Shown here: positions 42,765 to 54,100 of the stretch, one piece after another
How positions within the stretch are numbered: the first letter of the stretch is position 1
Layout of the letters: each line of letters opens with the position of its first letter
NCBI GenBank assembly: GCA_030704615.1
Contig: CM060731.1
Location: 17,484,001-17,548,000 of the forward strand
Source: Takakia lepidozioides
Lineage: Eukaryota; Streptophyta; Takakiopsida; Takakiales; Takakiaceae
Length of the DNA stretch: 64,000 bases
Direction: 5' to 3'
Position numbers and translations under genes: made by a program
Notes under the pieces: generated by a model
What the model saw: the letters and a program-made list of their open reading frames with translations, nothing else
Databases searched by the model: none
Told to the model about the DNA's origin: nothing

Positions 42765-43117
42765 AGCCCTAAAAATGGAGGGCTCGGATGGGTTATGGGA
42801 ACGGACGGTGGAGATCCCGCGCTGTCAGCGGACTGGATGGCAGAGGACTGGCCAGCGGACTGGCCAACGGACTGGCGGACTGGCAGACTGCTGGGCAGCG
42901 GACTGGCAGATTGGAGGGCAGCGGACTTATGGGCGGGAGACTGGCCGCGCGGCGGACGGGGGTGCGGGCGGGGCGGCGCGAGCGCTGCTGGTGGGCTGTG
43001 GCTGGGCAACCGCGCGCAGCGGCGGGTGGGGTGGGGGGAGCCGGGCGTCCATGTGCGGGGCCCACCGGCCACCTTGCACCTGCCCATTGAAGACGCTATT
43101 ATCTTAAAATGAGAGGC
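42765..43117 (-). repeat. MULE right terminal inverted repeat
   Basis: Inverted copy of 21668-21926, expanded by extra GCGGACTGGC repeats between about 42830 and 42930. Its terminal bases CTTAAAATGAGAGGC abut the 9-base target duplication. Confidence 0.9.
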
Positions 43118-43126
43118 GAGCTTGGG
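43118..43126 (+). repeat. Right target-site duplication of the MULE
   Basis: GAGCTTGGG, identical to 21659-21667, immediately outside the right terminal inverted repeat. Confidence 0.9.
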
Positions 43127-43788
43127 CTACTAATTATGCCAATATTGAGAGAATTACTGGGAGGCTAGATGCCAAAGAGTTTTTTCGAACCACTGCCAAT
43201 TTACCATACAGAATATGATTCCCAGGATGACTTCTTCCTTTCTGGGGGCTATCGTACATCTTTTTTTTGGCTCGCCATACTTTGAACTACCGAGAAAGCT
43301 ATGCAGTCCTATACTTGACACTGCAGAGCTTAGTATCCCCTAATGGAACTACCCTAAACCCTACCCCTGCATCCTCTCCCTCAGCCAGCGCATGCATGCT
43401 ATTGGAGTGGTAGCGCAAAGAAGAAGACTAGACTGGTTTGGTGCAGAACCCAGACCTATATACCGGTCCAACACTCGTATCGGGTTGATTTTTTGTTGGG
43501 CCCGCCGTACCTATGGCCATATCCTATTCCAAGGTATGCAAGCATGCACAAAATTTCATGCCAAATTGCAAAAGGATGCTACATGCTCTTTTGTATGTGG
43601 TCTTTGGGGGGTTCAGATCAGTGTTGGGTGGGTATATATATATATATATAAAGGGAAACACACCTGGGAGCAACAACTCACAAATCGGGCCCCTTAGTAG
43701 TGAGAGGAGAAAATAACCTCTTTCATTTATGCGCCATGAGGCGTAGGAATGGGGCACCACCCAAGAACCATACCACACTCGTCAAGTA
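43127..43788. other. Non-coding, with a (TA)n microsatellite
   Basis: No gene seen. A TA repeat of about nine units sits at 43632-43650. Confidence 0.5.
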
Positions 43789-43862
43789 GCAGGATTTGAC
43801 CCCAAAATCGTCTGGGTCGCACTCAATGCACTTAACCAACTGAGCTACTGACTGTTGGTGGG
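43789..43862 (-). repeat. tRNA-like sequence, probable SINE head
   Basis: The minus strand reads TAGCTCAGTTGGTTAAGTGC, a good A box, and about 30 bases later GGGGTCAAATCCTGC, a B box. Acceptor pairing is only partial and the anticodon arm is not convincing. A tRNA-derived SINE or tRNA pseudogene is therefore more likely than a working tRNA gene. A T10A15 tract lies 30 bases to the right. Confidence 0.45.
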
Positions 43863-44092
43863 TATATTGATTTCAATATACTCTTAGGGTATAAGTTTTT
43901 TTTTTAAAAAAAAAAAAAAATTATAAAAGGGAATAGGGGACAGCGGCCCTGGATGGAAACTTTATTGAGGAATTATTTGAAGGAAAAAAAAATTAAAACC
44001 CTTGAGTGCCATTAGGCTGCCATAAGGCTGTTCACACGGAGGCGTGCTGGATAGCTGAGAACCGGAGATAGATCCTGGACTAAACACCATAA

Positions 44093-44268
44093 GAAGACTT
44101 AAGTCTTGATCCAGCTTGCTGCCTAAAATATACCGAGTCCTTCCGGGGGAAAAGCGCTCACCTTGGGCGAAAATAATACGACTTAAGAAGACTAAAGTGA
44201 CGATCAGGCGATTTGCCTAAAAATACAGAGCCTTTCCGAGGGGAAATGTGCCCACCCTGGGCGAAAAT
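44093..44268. repeat. Duplicated segment of about 89 bp in the LINE 3' region
   Basis: TGCCTAAAATATACCGAGTCC then TTCCGGGGGAAAAG then CACCTTGGGCGAAAATAAT near 44120-44171 recurs in diverged form near 44209-44268 (CCCTGGGCGAAAATAAT). Confidence 0.7.
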
Positions 44269-44425
44269 AATCACGAAGAGATGAAGCGGAGCAGGGGGAG
44301 AGAAACGAGAAGGAGCCCTAGGAGATGAAACATAACGGCCTGGAGAGCGCCAAGGGGGAACATGACTGGGGATTGAGCAAGAGAGGAGGTAGAGAGAGGA
44401 AGTAGAGGAAGCAGGTAGGCAGAAT

Positions 44426-45550
44426 TTAACGGTGAAAATGGAGTCGCGCTGCTGAAGATGATCGAACGTGTTTCCAGTTGATCTCGAATCTCTCATATTT
44501 AGGGGAAGCCGAAGTGATTCTGTCTACCCATACACAGGTGAGGTCATTAGAGCAGCAACAAATGATCCCCTTGTTGCCCCATGTGGCACGGAAGGCAGAG
44601 ATGAGGCCAGGCTGACGTTCTGGTTTCTTTGCAGCCTCTGCACACAGGGAAGCCCAAGCTTTTTTAGTAACTACCATTAAATCAAAGAAAACAAGAGATA
44701 AGATAGTTGTGGCAGAGGTGTTGATAGCCCATGCGCATCGACTTTTCCATATGTTCCAGAGCACTAAACATCTGAGAGCCTCGAAAACAGGGCAGTCCGA
44801 GGCTTTGGGTTTTTGTCTCTTGCAGTAGTTGAGAAGGATTGCCAAGGATCCAAAGTGCATTGATTCCCAAGACCTATAGAAGCACTGAACTAGAGGCCAG
44901 ATGATTGTAGGAGCGAGACAATAGAGAAGGCAATGTTCCAAGGTTTCTATCGTCTGGTTAGTGCAGCAATGACACATGAGTGCATCATTGAAATTCAGAA
45001 ACTGGCCCACCTTGAGAACCCTGTTGGCCACTTGCCATAAGAAAGCACTAATCTTAGCAGGTTTAGTTTTTTCCCAGATTACGGACCAGATCCCTTTCCA
45101 GTTTTCCTGATTGAAAGTCTCATGACTCTATTTGCCTTCCCATTTTTAGAGGAGAGGGCTTGCATGGAGCATGGTTCTGTAGCCCCTCTTGGTTGTGTAT
45201 GAGAATAGGGGGTGGAGTTCATCCTGGAATGCCCACTTCCATTCGGATGGGTCCAGCTGCAATGCAGAAATGCTGGAATTCCCAAGTAAGATGAAAGATC
45301 CTTTACTTAGCCATGTGAGGGTGTTTGTCCCTCTAGGTGCAGAAGGATTGAAGGCCTTATCCGGAGAGATCCAATGGCAGATGCGAGCCGGGGTGGTATT
45401 GGCTTTAGGGAGCGTCACAGAGTCCTGGTTGGTGAGAGAGAGACGGCCTGTTAGCTCATCTACTTGGAGCAGAATCCCTTGAACAAGAAGTCTTGAGATA
45501 CTTCGGAGACATAGAAGACCTATAATGAGGGAGAGTTGTGCATTACCCAC
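44426..45550 (-). pseudogene. LINE C-terminal zinc-binding domain and connection
   Basis: Frame 44426-45031 contains CHCCTNQTIETLEHCLLYC, the RT zinc-binding motif of plant L1-type LINEs (Cys-Cys-His-Cys), then a helical tail. Frames 45146-45550 and 45520-46026 continue the RT connection in other frames (GFSLTVNNLWESTPQSLQLA). Stops and frame changes separate them. Confidence 0.75.
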
Positions 45551-46143
45551 TGATTAGGCTGAAGAACACTCAGGCCAACTCTAAGAATGAGTTTCCAAGC
45601 ATCTGGGATGGATTGAATGATGTGAGATATCCCGGATCGAAGACGGTTAGTACCCAGAGCTAACTGAAGGGATTGAGGGGTACTTTCCCAAAGGTTGTTA
45701 ACCGTTAATGAGAAACCTCTGGTCTCCCATGCTGCCCATCTCTTAGCTGCCCCTCGTTCTTCCAAAGAGGGGTTTGGATCATTAAGGAACAAGTGTTGCC
45801 TCAGTGTTTCTTGGAAAGTGGTTGGGTCCTGTTTCCTCAAGAATGAACGGAGGGAGTTCCAGGATTTCCAAATTGATGACCAAAGAGGGGAGCCTGGGGA
45901 TTTATGGTTAAATCCTTGAACCAGCCAGCCAGCGGCTAGAAGCAGGCCAGAGGACTCGTTGCAGGGGAGTGGAGGAGGAAATGGTGGTGGAGACCATGAG
46001 CTTCCACCAGCCGCCTTCTGGCCCAATGAATCTCAGAAATCCATTTCCCGAAAAGAGCCTTGATTTGCATTTCTGGGTCTAGAACTCCTAGGCCTCCCAT
46101 CTTTTTAGGCAGGCAAATTTGTGCCCATGATTCTTGTGGTCTT

Positions 46144-47521
46144 TTATTCTGGGAGGAGTATACAACCCCAGATGAAGTTCCTAATTAACGTTTTGACTTC
46201 TTTAATGATTTTTGATTCAGGACCCCAGGTGGATGCAAAGTACCAAATGCCAACCATTAGAATTTGGTTTGCTACCAATGCCCTTCCTGTAATAGATAGG
46301 TGGCATGACCCCCAGTAGGCTAGGTTGCACTTTAACTTTAGAATTGTGGGCCATATTCTTTGTTCTTCGGTCAGGTTGATGCCGAAGGTATGCCCTAGCA
46401 ACGTGGTAGGCTCCCCTTCTCTAAGCCATTGAAGTCCCAGATGTTGCCCCCAGGAGGGAGAGGTCCCGATGGAAGATTTTGAGTGGTCCCCTAGAAGCAT
46501 GGCTTTGGTTTTGGACCAGTTGACTCTGAACCCAGAGACACTGCAGAAATGAGAGAGCGTTGATTCAGCTGCTGCCAGGGAGGGGCTGCCTGCTTGAAGC
46601 AGCAAGAAGGTGTCGTCAACAAACATTGAATCCTTGACTTCTTTCCGGAGGTGGGTTCTCGGGTTTTGCAGATTGAGACCTTTCACCTGACTGTTTTTTG
46701 TCCAACATGTGGCCGAGAGCATCAGCCACAAAGAGGAAAAGAAAGGGAGCTAGAGGGCATCCCTACCTTACCGACCTTTGGAGCTGGACGGGTTTGGAGA
46801 GATGTCTGTTGACCATGACTCTACTGCTTGCTCCTTGAAGAAGAATTTGTACCCATTGGCAAAAGCCTAGTGGGATACCTGATTTCTTAAGGACAACAAT
46901 GAGGAAGGACCAGTCTACCTTGTCAAAAGCTTTTTCAAAATCAAGGAGCCAAAGGGCCAAAGCCTGGCCTGTTTTACTTGCATAGGTGTTAGCCTCTTGA
47001 GCCATCAGCACGTTGTCGAGGATGTACCTGCCCTTAACATAGCCAGCCTGCCCAGATCTGATCAGGGAAGGGAGAAGAGGTTGGATGCGGAGCGCCAGGG
47101 CCTTAGCTATAATTCCGTATGCGACGTTGAGCAAGGTGATAGGCCTATAGTTGGAGAGGTTAGCTCTGTCTCCTTTCTTGAAGAGCAACGTGATGACACC
47201 CCGAGTCATCGAGTCAGGCATGAAGCCTTGGGCTTTGATGGCATTGGCCATTTCGCAAAAGTCCTTAGATATGGTTGACCAAAGAGACTTGTAAAATTCT
47301 ACTGGCATACCATCGAGCCCTGGCGCTTTATTGTTGTTCAAGGCTTTGAGGGCATCCTCTAGCTCTTTAGGGGTGAGGCTTACATCCAATCCTACCGAGT
47401 CCGCTGACTTTAGAGTTGTGGGGATGGTCTGAAGGCATGCAGCCAGCCTGCCAGGGTAGAGAGGGTCCTTTGAGTCTGCCTGGAATAGAGAAGAGAAGTG
47501 ATTGAAGGCAGATGCACACAT
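46144..47521 (-). pseudogene. LINE reverse transcriptase
   Basis: Landmarks in order: NNNKAPGLDGMPVEFYKSLW, LLFKKGDRANLSNYRPITLL, GQAGYVKGRYILDNVLMAQE and LLDFEKAFDKVDWSFL. After a frame change near 46750 comes SMFVDDTFLLLQ, the FVDD active site. SGFRVNWSKTKAMLLG and the thumb follow. The catalytic residues are kept, but the frame change near the active site disables it. Confidence 0.9.
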
Positions 47522-47930
47522 TTGCTTAGGGTTGGATGAAGTGATTCCAGGGAGATCAACATAGAGCTAGGAGATGGCCTGGCTGGACTTACGAAGCTTC
47601 AGCTTTTGAAAGAATTATTTGGTCATCTTTTCTCCCTTGGATGACCAATTGATTCCTGCTTGCATCTTCATCTTGTTTTCTTGTGCAAGATGGTAGCAAT
47701 CCAGGTTATGGCGGCCTTCCAGGTATGTCTGAAAAGTGTGGGCATCGCAGGAATGGGATTCGATGTTGTTTTGGCAAATCCCTAGGCATTTTTTAAGAGC
47801 CAGAGCTTTTCTTTTCTGGGCATCCGCTATGACCCGGCTGAGGTCTTTGACTAACTTTGCGTGTGGCAACAAGCTTGGCTTGGAATCTAAGAACAGGGCA
47901 GGGGTCCTCAAGAAAAGCTGTGAAGGCAGA

Positions 47931-48591
47931 TATGCACAAGGATCTCCCCTGAAGGGTTATTACCATACCAAGTGTAAAATTTCTGTGACGTGTGTTTGGA
48001 GATGTAGTATGTTTGGGCTTGTAAGCCAGACACTGCATGGACTACTGGTGTTTTTTGTGCAGGGAGAAAGAGATAGGCCAGGTATGGTATTGTAGCCACC
48101 TGTGGTTCACAATGCATTTTGGATAATTTACCCAAGTAGTCCATTGTTAGGCCAGGAGATAAAGATAAAGTTTCTTTACCGTCCAGAGATATCATTTTGG
48201 AAACTTTTCATCAGCCTTATGATATTGTCATGGAAGGATAATTGGTTATTATAGTTATTATAGGTCTCCCAGTAGCAGAAACAAGGAATTGGTTAGATTT
48301 GTAATGTGCTTCCCCAAAACAGTACAGCCAACCAAATTGCACCAGTTGCACTGGACTGCAATAACACCTTACCGAGCTAAGGTGAAATCAAGGTTATTCT
48401 CTTGAACAGAGCTGACTCCTCACAGCAGAGTAGTTGCAATATGCAAGTATACCCAACATGCCGCCTATGAGGCTTGGAGCCAATATGATGAATGTGCATT
48501 CTGGAGTGCTTGAATCCTCCAGAATAAATTGTGCTGAAATAGCTTGTAGCAAGTTCTTCACTATTCTCTTCCATAGGAGATAATCACCATG
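47931..48591. other. 3' flank of the histidine-phosphatase gene
   Basis: No gene is seen. The LINE ends near its left side. The stretch presumably holds the 3' untranslated region of the minus-strand gene; I found no clear poly(A) signal that decides its end. Confidence 0.4.
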
Positions 48592-50792
48592 TCAGCCAGA
48601 CTGCTTGTCCCCACCAAATCCCGAAGAAAGATATCCAATACCTTGCAAGTGTTGGACATCACCCCAAGAGCACAAAGTCCAATCCTGTGTTTCGGAGATG
48701 CGAAATGTGTTGATGGATGCGTTCAACACCTTGCTGCCTGCTGAGACACCCTTTGCAATTATATGCAAAGCTCTCAACAGTCCACCGTGGCTGACTACTA
48801 CCACTCTCTGCCCTGCACCATTCCCCACCCCTGGTCTTTGTCAGCCATGTCCCTGGTGTCTTTACACCAGATCCTGAATTAACCAGGTCACCCAGAACAA
48901 GCAAGAACTTGCATTCAGGTACATGCTGTGTCATGGTATTTACATGTAGTGATGTTACCAACCACGAGGTGACTTACTTCAAACCTTAGCCCCCCGAACG
49001 AGTTAATGTCAAAAATGAGCATACCGAGGTGATTTTGAGCAATCTCTTCCATCGCAGCTTGGGCACGCACGTACAGCTGCTCCAAGCTCTCCCCTCCACC
49101 CTGAAAGCAGAAGTAAATTTGACACTGAACCTCCTACCTCCATGCCTTCTTGAGCCTCACAGTAAAGGCACCAAATTAACTGAGGTATTCCTCTGTCCTA
49201 CTGGCCCCAGCTATTGACAGCTCTTGGGATTACTCCCTTAACTGACTGATCAATGCACTGTGTTGGTGCCAGCAAAACTTTCAAGCAGCCTTACCCTCCA
49301 CATGCTAACGCCTCACCCTAGTTCATGATGACACAGACAGGATGGCTGCATGACCAAGAAGTGTGTTACGTACAGGAATGGGAAGATTGTCGTCAGAAGA
49401 CGCAAGAACCTTGAATGCTTTGGGTTGGATCATACGAGCCTCGGCTCGTGTAAGGCCCTGAAGGCATCCCATATGTCTCTCTCTTAAGGACTCCTTAAGC
49501 ACGACCTGCAATAACATAGCAAGTTTTTGTGGGTCACTACTTCCTGAAGTCATCTCTATTTTGCAACAGACCAGCTTCCATCTATTTGCCACCTTTACTG
49601 CTCCCTCAAATTTCCTTTTGCATTCTTGCTCTAAATTTGCCCCCTTCACCACCAAAATCTTCCATACCAACCTTACAGAATTTCCAAAGCAGGCTCTTCA
49701 TGACACCACCATTTGGATGCAGGTATAAGCTCACTTCAGCTACAATTCTCCGTGTTGCAGCAACCTAAGTTTGGAGAAGAGTGGAGACACTTGTATCAAG
49801 CTTGTTGATGTTAAGGCCGCAGCTCCCAAGCCATGGGGATGTGCTCACAAGAAGGGGAAGGAAGGGGATATTGAACATGCAGCGATATCCAAAAGGGTAA
49901 GAAATTGATTATAACTCTCAAGATCGTATCTTTCATCCACGCAAAACATGTAACCCCCCTCAGCAAGATCACTAACTGGTTACCTGCGAGCAGTTGCACT
50001 TGTCGGCAATCACTTGAGCTGTGTCTGCTGCCCGTCGAAGGTCTGATGAATAGACCGCCGCTATCTGCAGGTGTGCACCTGCCAATCTTTCTGCCACCTG
50101 TTGCACGTGAGGATGCATGGAGAGGAATATATCATTTCATCAGCCAACAACAACCCGGCCGCCATTCTCATATCAGCTACCAACCGATTCAATTTGACGC
50201 ACTGCCAAGTTTATCCTCTTCAAGATGACTGCATCTTCGTCCAGGACTTCCATGAGTAAAGTAGCGACTCAAGGAAAAGATCCAGTGGAAGGTTGTGACT
50301 TTACAAGTAGGCAATTGGACAATGCAATGATTTCGACCTTCAAATTCGGAAAACAGAACACACACGAGCATAAAGTATGTTCTATGGGCTTGGTCAAAAG
50401 GGAAAGATGCCTGCTACCAACTGCCCACCTCTGCAGCACATTTTCGCCCGCTTTAGCAGCCCAAATGCTGAGAGGGCAGAGTCTACACTTAACTGCCAGC
50501 GCCTGCAGCTTGCCGAGGTCGTTGAGGTCGGACTCCGCATGTCCCTACCAACCCAGTGCTCTGTTTAGTCCTGTGCACTTGCGACCCACCCTGCCTTGGA
50601 CTTCCCTCCTCCCTCACTTCATGTCCATCACAGCCTGTTTGTTTCTCTACATTAACACCACAACAGATGTGCAAGCATATGGCATGAGGCAGGCTTATGC
50701 ACCTGAAAACGGTCCCCAGCGTTCCAGGTGGTCTCGCCGTGGCGAACTACCAGCATTTCTGCCTGAGTGCTCCCCAGTGCCACTTCCCCCAT
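48592..50792 (-). CDS. Histidine phosphatase (phosphoglycerate mutase-like), six exons
   Basis: Exons on the minus strand: 50703-50792, 50494-50544, 49984-50097, 49374-49505, 49025-49100, 48592-48812. All introns are GT-AG and phases match, giving 227 residues. Exon 1 has LVVRHGETTWNAGD, the RHG motif with the His that is phosphorylated. Exon 2 has GHAESDLNDLG; exon 3 VYSSDLRRAADTAQ; exon 4 LRERHMGCLQGLT. Exon 5 has GGGESLEQLY, and exon 6 VVVVSHGGLLRAL with the second catalytic His. This is the cofactor-dependent phosphoglycerate mutase/histidine phosphatase fold. In plants, close relatives act as metal-independent phosphoserine phosphatases or general phosphatases, so the substrate is uncertain. 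The start Met (50792) lies 12 residues before the RHG segment, normal for the family. The gene is divergent from the CPC1/SPEF2-like gene, about 370 bases apart. Confidence 0.92.
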
Positions 50793-51165
50793 AGCTGCCT
50801 GCTTACCCTTTATCTCCCTTGGGATCCTGGCGGCAGAGCTTTGTGGTTTTATACGCCTTGGGAGACCATTTTCGGCACAAGGGACACCCTGTCCCATTGG
50901 CAGTTCTAAAACGAGGGAACGGCCAGGAAATTGATAGTTCAAGTGGGTTCTCCAGTGGAACATTCTGCGTGAAACCCCTAACAACACTTTCCTAGTCGCA
51001 TTCCATGGGCTATTGGTGTGGGTATACTACAGCCCACATTGTGTTTATCTCAGCCTACGCGGTTGGGCATAGACCTAGTCTCAGTTGTATAACAGAATAG
51101 GAATTGTGCAAGCTGCCCGACAGAGAATGAAACGTGACTTGTGCTCCTGAAGTAGAAATCTTCGG
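50793..51165. promoter_or_regulatory. Divergent intergenic region, possible bidirectional promoter
   Basis: About 370 bases lie between the start codon of the leftward histidine-phosphatase gene and the first Met of the rightward gene. No clear TATA box faces either gene. An upstream leader or 5' exon of either gene could also lie here. Confidence 0.45.
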
Positions 51166-54100
51166 ATGCGTCCTATGTCCAATCACCTGTTGCGTTCTCT
51201 TTCTGAGATGCGATTTAGAGAGATGCCAACAGGGAGACTTACGAAAGTCTTGAGCTTCACTGAGGAACAATTAAGAATTGAGTAAGTGTGACGAATGAAC
51301 GCAGATAGACAAGATGCTTATAAGGGAGAGGAAACCGACATGGATGATAGGAAGAAACTTGACAGCACGTCCTACCACCAAACAATTGAACGAAGAAGCG
51401 GTCCTGGAGAGGTACCGCAATGAGCAGATCCGCCAGGTGTGTTAATTTGTACCCCTCTAATCTCCTCGGTGATTCGCTGGAGATATCCCCAGAGCTTCGG
51501 CATATTTTATCTGAGATTCTTCTGGCTACAAACCTACAGACAAGATTCTCATTGTAGTGCTCACTCTGGATAGCTGGAGAAAAGGAAGGCAACCAACAAC
51601 TCTTCCGGAAATGCTGACACCCAAATATAAGCAGACCATACTCTGCTGTTATTAGCTTGAAGAAAACTAATAAAACTGTCAATTCATAAGGAGGGAGCGG
51701 CAGAATTACATTAGGGAAGCCATATTTGTAAGAGAATGCATATTCTTTTTGTACGTCAGTAGGTCATTTGTGTGCAAACTGAATACCTGCTTGGCATTAC
51801 AGGAGAATGCCCGCAAAGAGTACTTTGCAAATAGTGTGAGAGGAGGTATAATCGAACGAGTATATCAGAGGGATGCTATCTTCCGGGTGGGTTTCTTTCT
51901 ACCCTTCTGAAACTGTTTTTGAAGTAAATCACCAGGAGTGGTTAAATGTTTTAGAAACTCTTATTTAAGATTGTCTGCAAGGATTGGAATGGCATGCTGC
52001 ATTGTAATTGTGAACAAACGACTTGCAACTTTTGTAAGCAAAATTGGTTGTTTACAAGAAACCTGAAGACTCTTTCTTTGGGCCTTGATGTCTTTCTGTG
52101 GTGGGTCCCTCTTACATTCATTTCTGTGGTGCTTAGAAACACATATTGGAAGGGAGGTCATCTTAATCAAATTATGTGTGCAAGTATGTGCTCGGATGTA
52201 TACTTTCCACGGTCAAGTCTGGGAGTAGAGGCTGCATATTCTATTTATCCAATGTGATGGGTGGGTGAACTGCAGCAATTCCATGAAAAATGTATTGAGA
52301 CCAAGTTGCATGAGCACCATGCTGCTGCTAGATCCAGGGCCTTGCAGGTGAACCCTTTTCCTAGTTCTTGTTCAAATGAAGGAAATGAAATGGTACTAAA
52401 TAAAACCGCGGTAAGCTCAAAGAACAAAAGAATTTCCATAGAAGGCCACAAGACTTGCCCATGTTGCTAAATGAGTTATTGGGTGGCCTCATGGTGGATG
52501 CAGGCTGCATGGCATTACTTACTGGGTCAGGATAGTCTACTTGAGATTGCAGCTATCCAAAAGGTGCGTTCCTACACACCAGTGACACACTGCCAAGTCA
52601 CACTGTCGGCAAAAGGGCACAGAGAGAGAGAAATAAGGACAGAAATGATATGAAATGGTGACTCTTTAATCTCCACAAAGGGCCACAAGGCCACAGGCAA
52701 GATAAAACAAAGCAAGAGAGAGAGGGAAAGCAGATGAATGTAACAAGTCGAGGGAGGCCCAGATGGCCTATGGGATACGTTACACATTGAAGAATACATG
52801 GAAGAGGACAATTTATAGACCAAAGTACCCCCAAACATTGTGTGGAGACGGCAGGCTAGCTGCTAAGCATGGTGATTGAGAGGTTCTGACTCTCCTGTCC
52901 TTATGGTTGGACACTAGTTTTCTTGGAAGGTGGATGGTTCAAATAGTTTCCCCATGTTATGCTTTTCTCAGAGTGTTTCTCTTAGTGCTCAGCCTGCCTG
53001 GGTGACATTTTTTGGCTACTAAGTCGGGATCAAGGTTTTGTGGGGCTTTCCCCATTTAGATGTGCCTAGCCTTTGTGGTCATCAAAAGTAGAGACAAATG
53101 AAATGGTACTTTATAACGTCCTCCGAATGCTCAAAGAGCTTATGGGACAAGAGAAAGAAAGAAACATGAAAGAGAGAGGACCCCTCCACAAGCAGCCCAA
53201 AACAGAGATGGAGATGTTGAGTTGTATTTAAAATGTCTTGCCATGTGCAAGGAGCCATGTTGACTGCTAATCAAGAGGAAATAATGGTTGACGACAATGC
53301 CTTATTCAGCATACTACAAACAAAATGCGTTTCAACTTCGATGAGGGTTTGGAACTCAAAAAAGATCTTGAGGCATTTGAAAGCAAGGGCTATGAGCTGG
53401 GTGCTGAAGTAGCTGGAGAAAAGGACGCCAAGAAATTACCTCCAAAAAAGAAGGCTAAACTGAGTATTATAGCCTCCATCATAGAAATGCCAATGCCCGT
53501 GGTTGATACAGTGGCTTTGAGACAGGTACTTTGGTGTGTCAGATTTTGTCTTTGGTTCTTCTTTGGTTTCTCTCGTTACATGAGTAGTAAACTGATGTAG
53601 AAAGAGAATCAGATAGTCACAGATAGACTTCATGTCATGCCAGGCTTGATCTCCAGTGGGATTGAACTGATAAAAATGAAAAACAAGATAGGAAAGACTA
53701 CTGACAAGATTCATCATAAGTCACTTTTTCTAGAACCAGCTTTCCTGGAATGTACATGAAGTAGTTAGCCACTTAAATGCTTACTATTCCTGAACTGCAG
53801 CAATCACATGCCTTCATGGAGGCGCTGAAGGTTCGTAAAGTGAGAGAATCAGCTGAGAAGTTTGAGTTGGAGCAAAAACAGAGACGGGTAAGTATTTTGT
53901 GATTAGGATGTTTTGTGCAGGACAGGGTTTTATAGCCTTAATTAGTTTTTGAAGGAGGTTGGCCAGATCTTAAGGTGCAAAGCTCAAAATTCAACATTCA
54001 AGTTATCAAGTTGGTTGGTTGCTTATTTTCATTGTTTCATAGTCCAGAGTCCAGACCCTCCTTGGTCACTATCTTGTGTGTGCTTGGCAGCATATCTACA

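Larger units (their letters stand above)
21668..43117. mobile_element. Mutator-like element (MULE), 21.45 kb, with perfect 9-bp TSD
   Basis: The two ends are inverted copies. The left end starts GCCTCTCATTTTAAGATAAT at 21668, and the right end finishes with its exact complement at 43117. The similarity continues for about 260 bases on the left and 353 on the right. GAGCTTGGG occurs immediately outside both ends (21659-21667 and 43118-43126), a perfect 9-base target duplication as made by Mutator-type transposases. Inside are a MURA-type transposase reading rightward from the left end, a C48-protease gene reading leftward from the right, and a nested methyltransferase-bearing retroelement between them. 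Without the 7.9-kb nested element the MULE would be about 13.6 kb. Stops in both genes suggest this copy is no longer autonomous, but the perfect target duplication implies a fairly recent insertion or good preservation. Confidence 0.92.
43889..47930 (-). mobile_element. LINE, 5'-truncated, frame-broken
   Basis: A minus-strand non-LTR retrotransposon. From high to low coordinates: the end of the endonuclease-RT linker (47615-47911), reverse transcriptase (46763-47521 and 46144-46731), a long connection, and a C-terminal RT zinc-binding domain (44426-45031). The endonuclease is missing, so it is 5'-truncated near 47930, common for LINEs. The T10 run at 43892-43901 could be its poly(A) tail. 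It lies downstream of the histidine-phosphatase gene's stop. Confidence 0.85.

Noticed and set aside
42445-42765. 106-residue minus-strand frame as first exon of the C48 gene
   Set aside because: Plausible by position but no motif, no decisive splice donor, and it ends in the TIR; left as a region note.
48605-50794. Plus-strand frames across the histidine-phosphatase gene
   Set aside because: Shadows of exons and introns on the other strand; the minus-strand model is supported by six phase-matched splice pairs.
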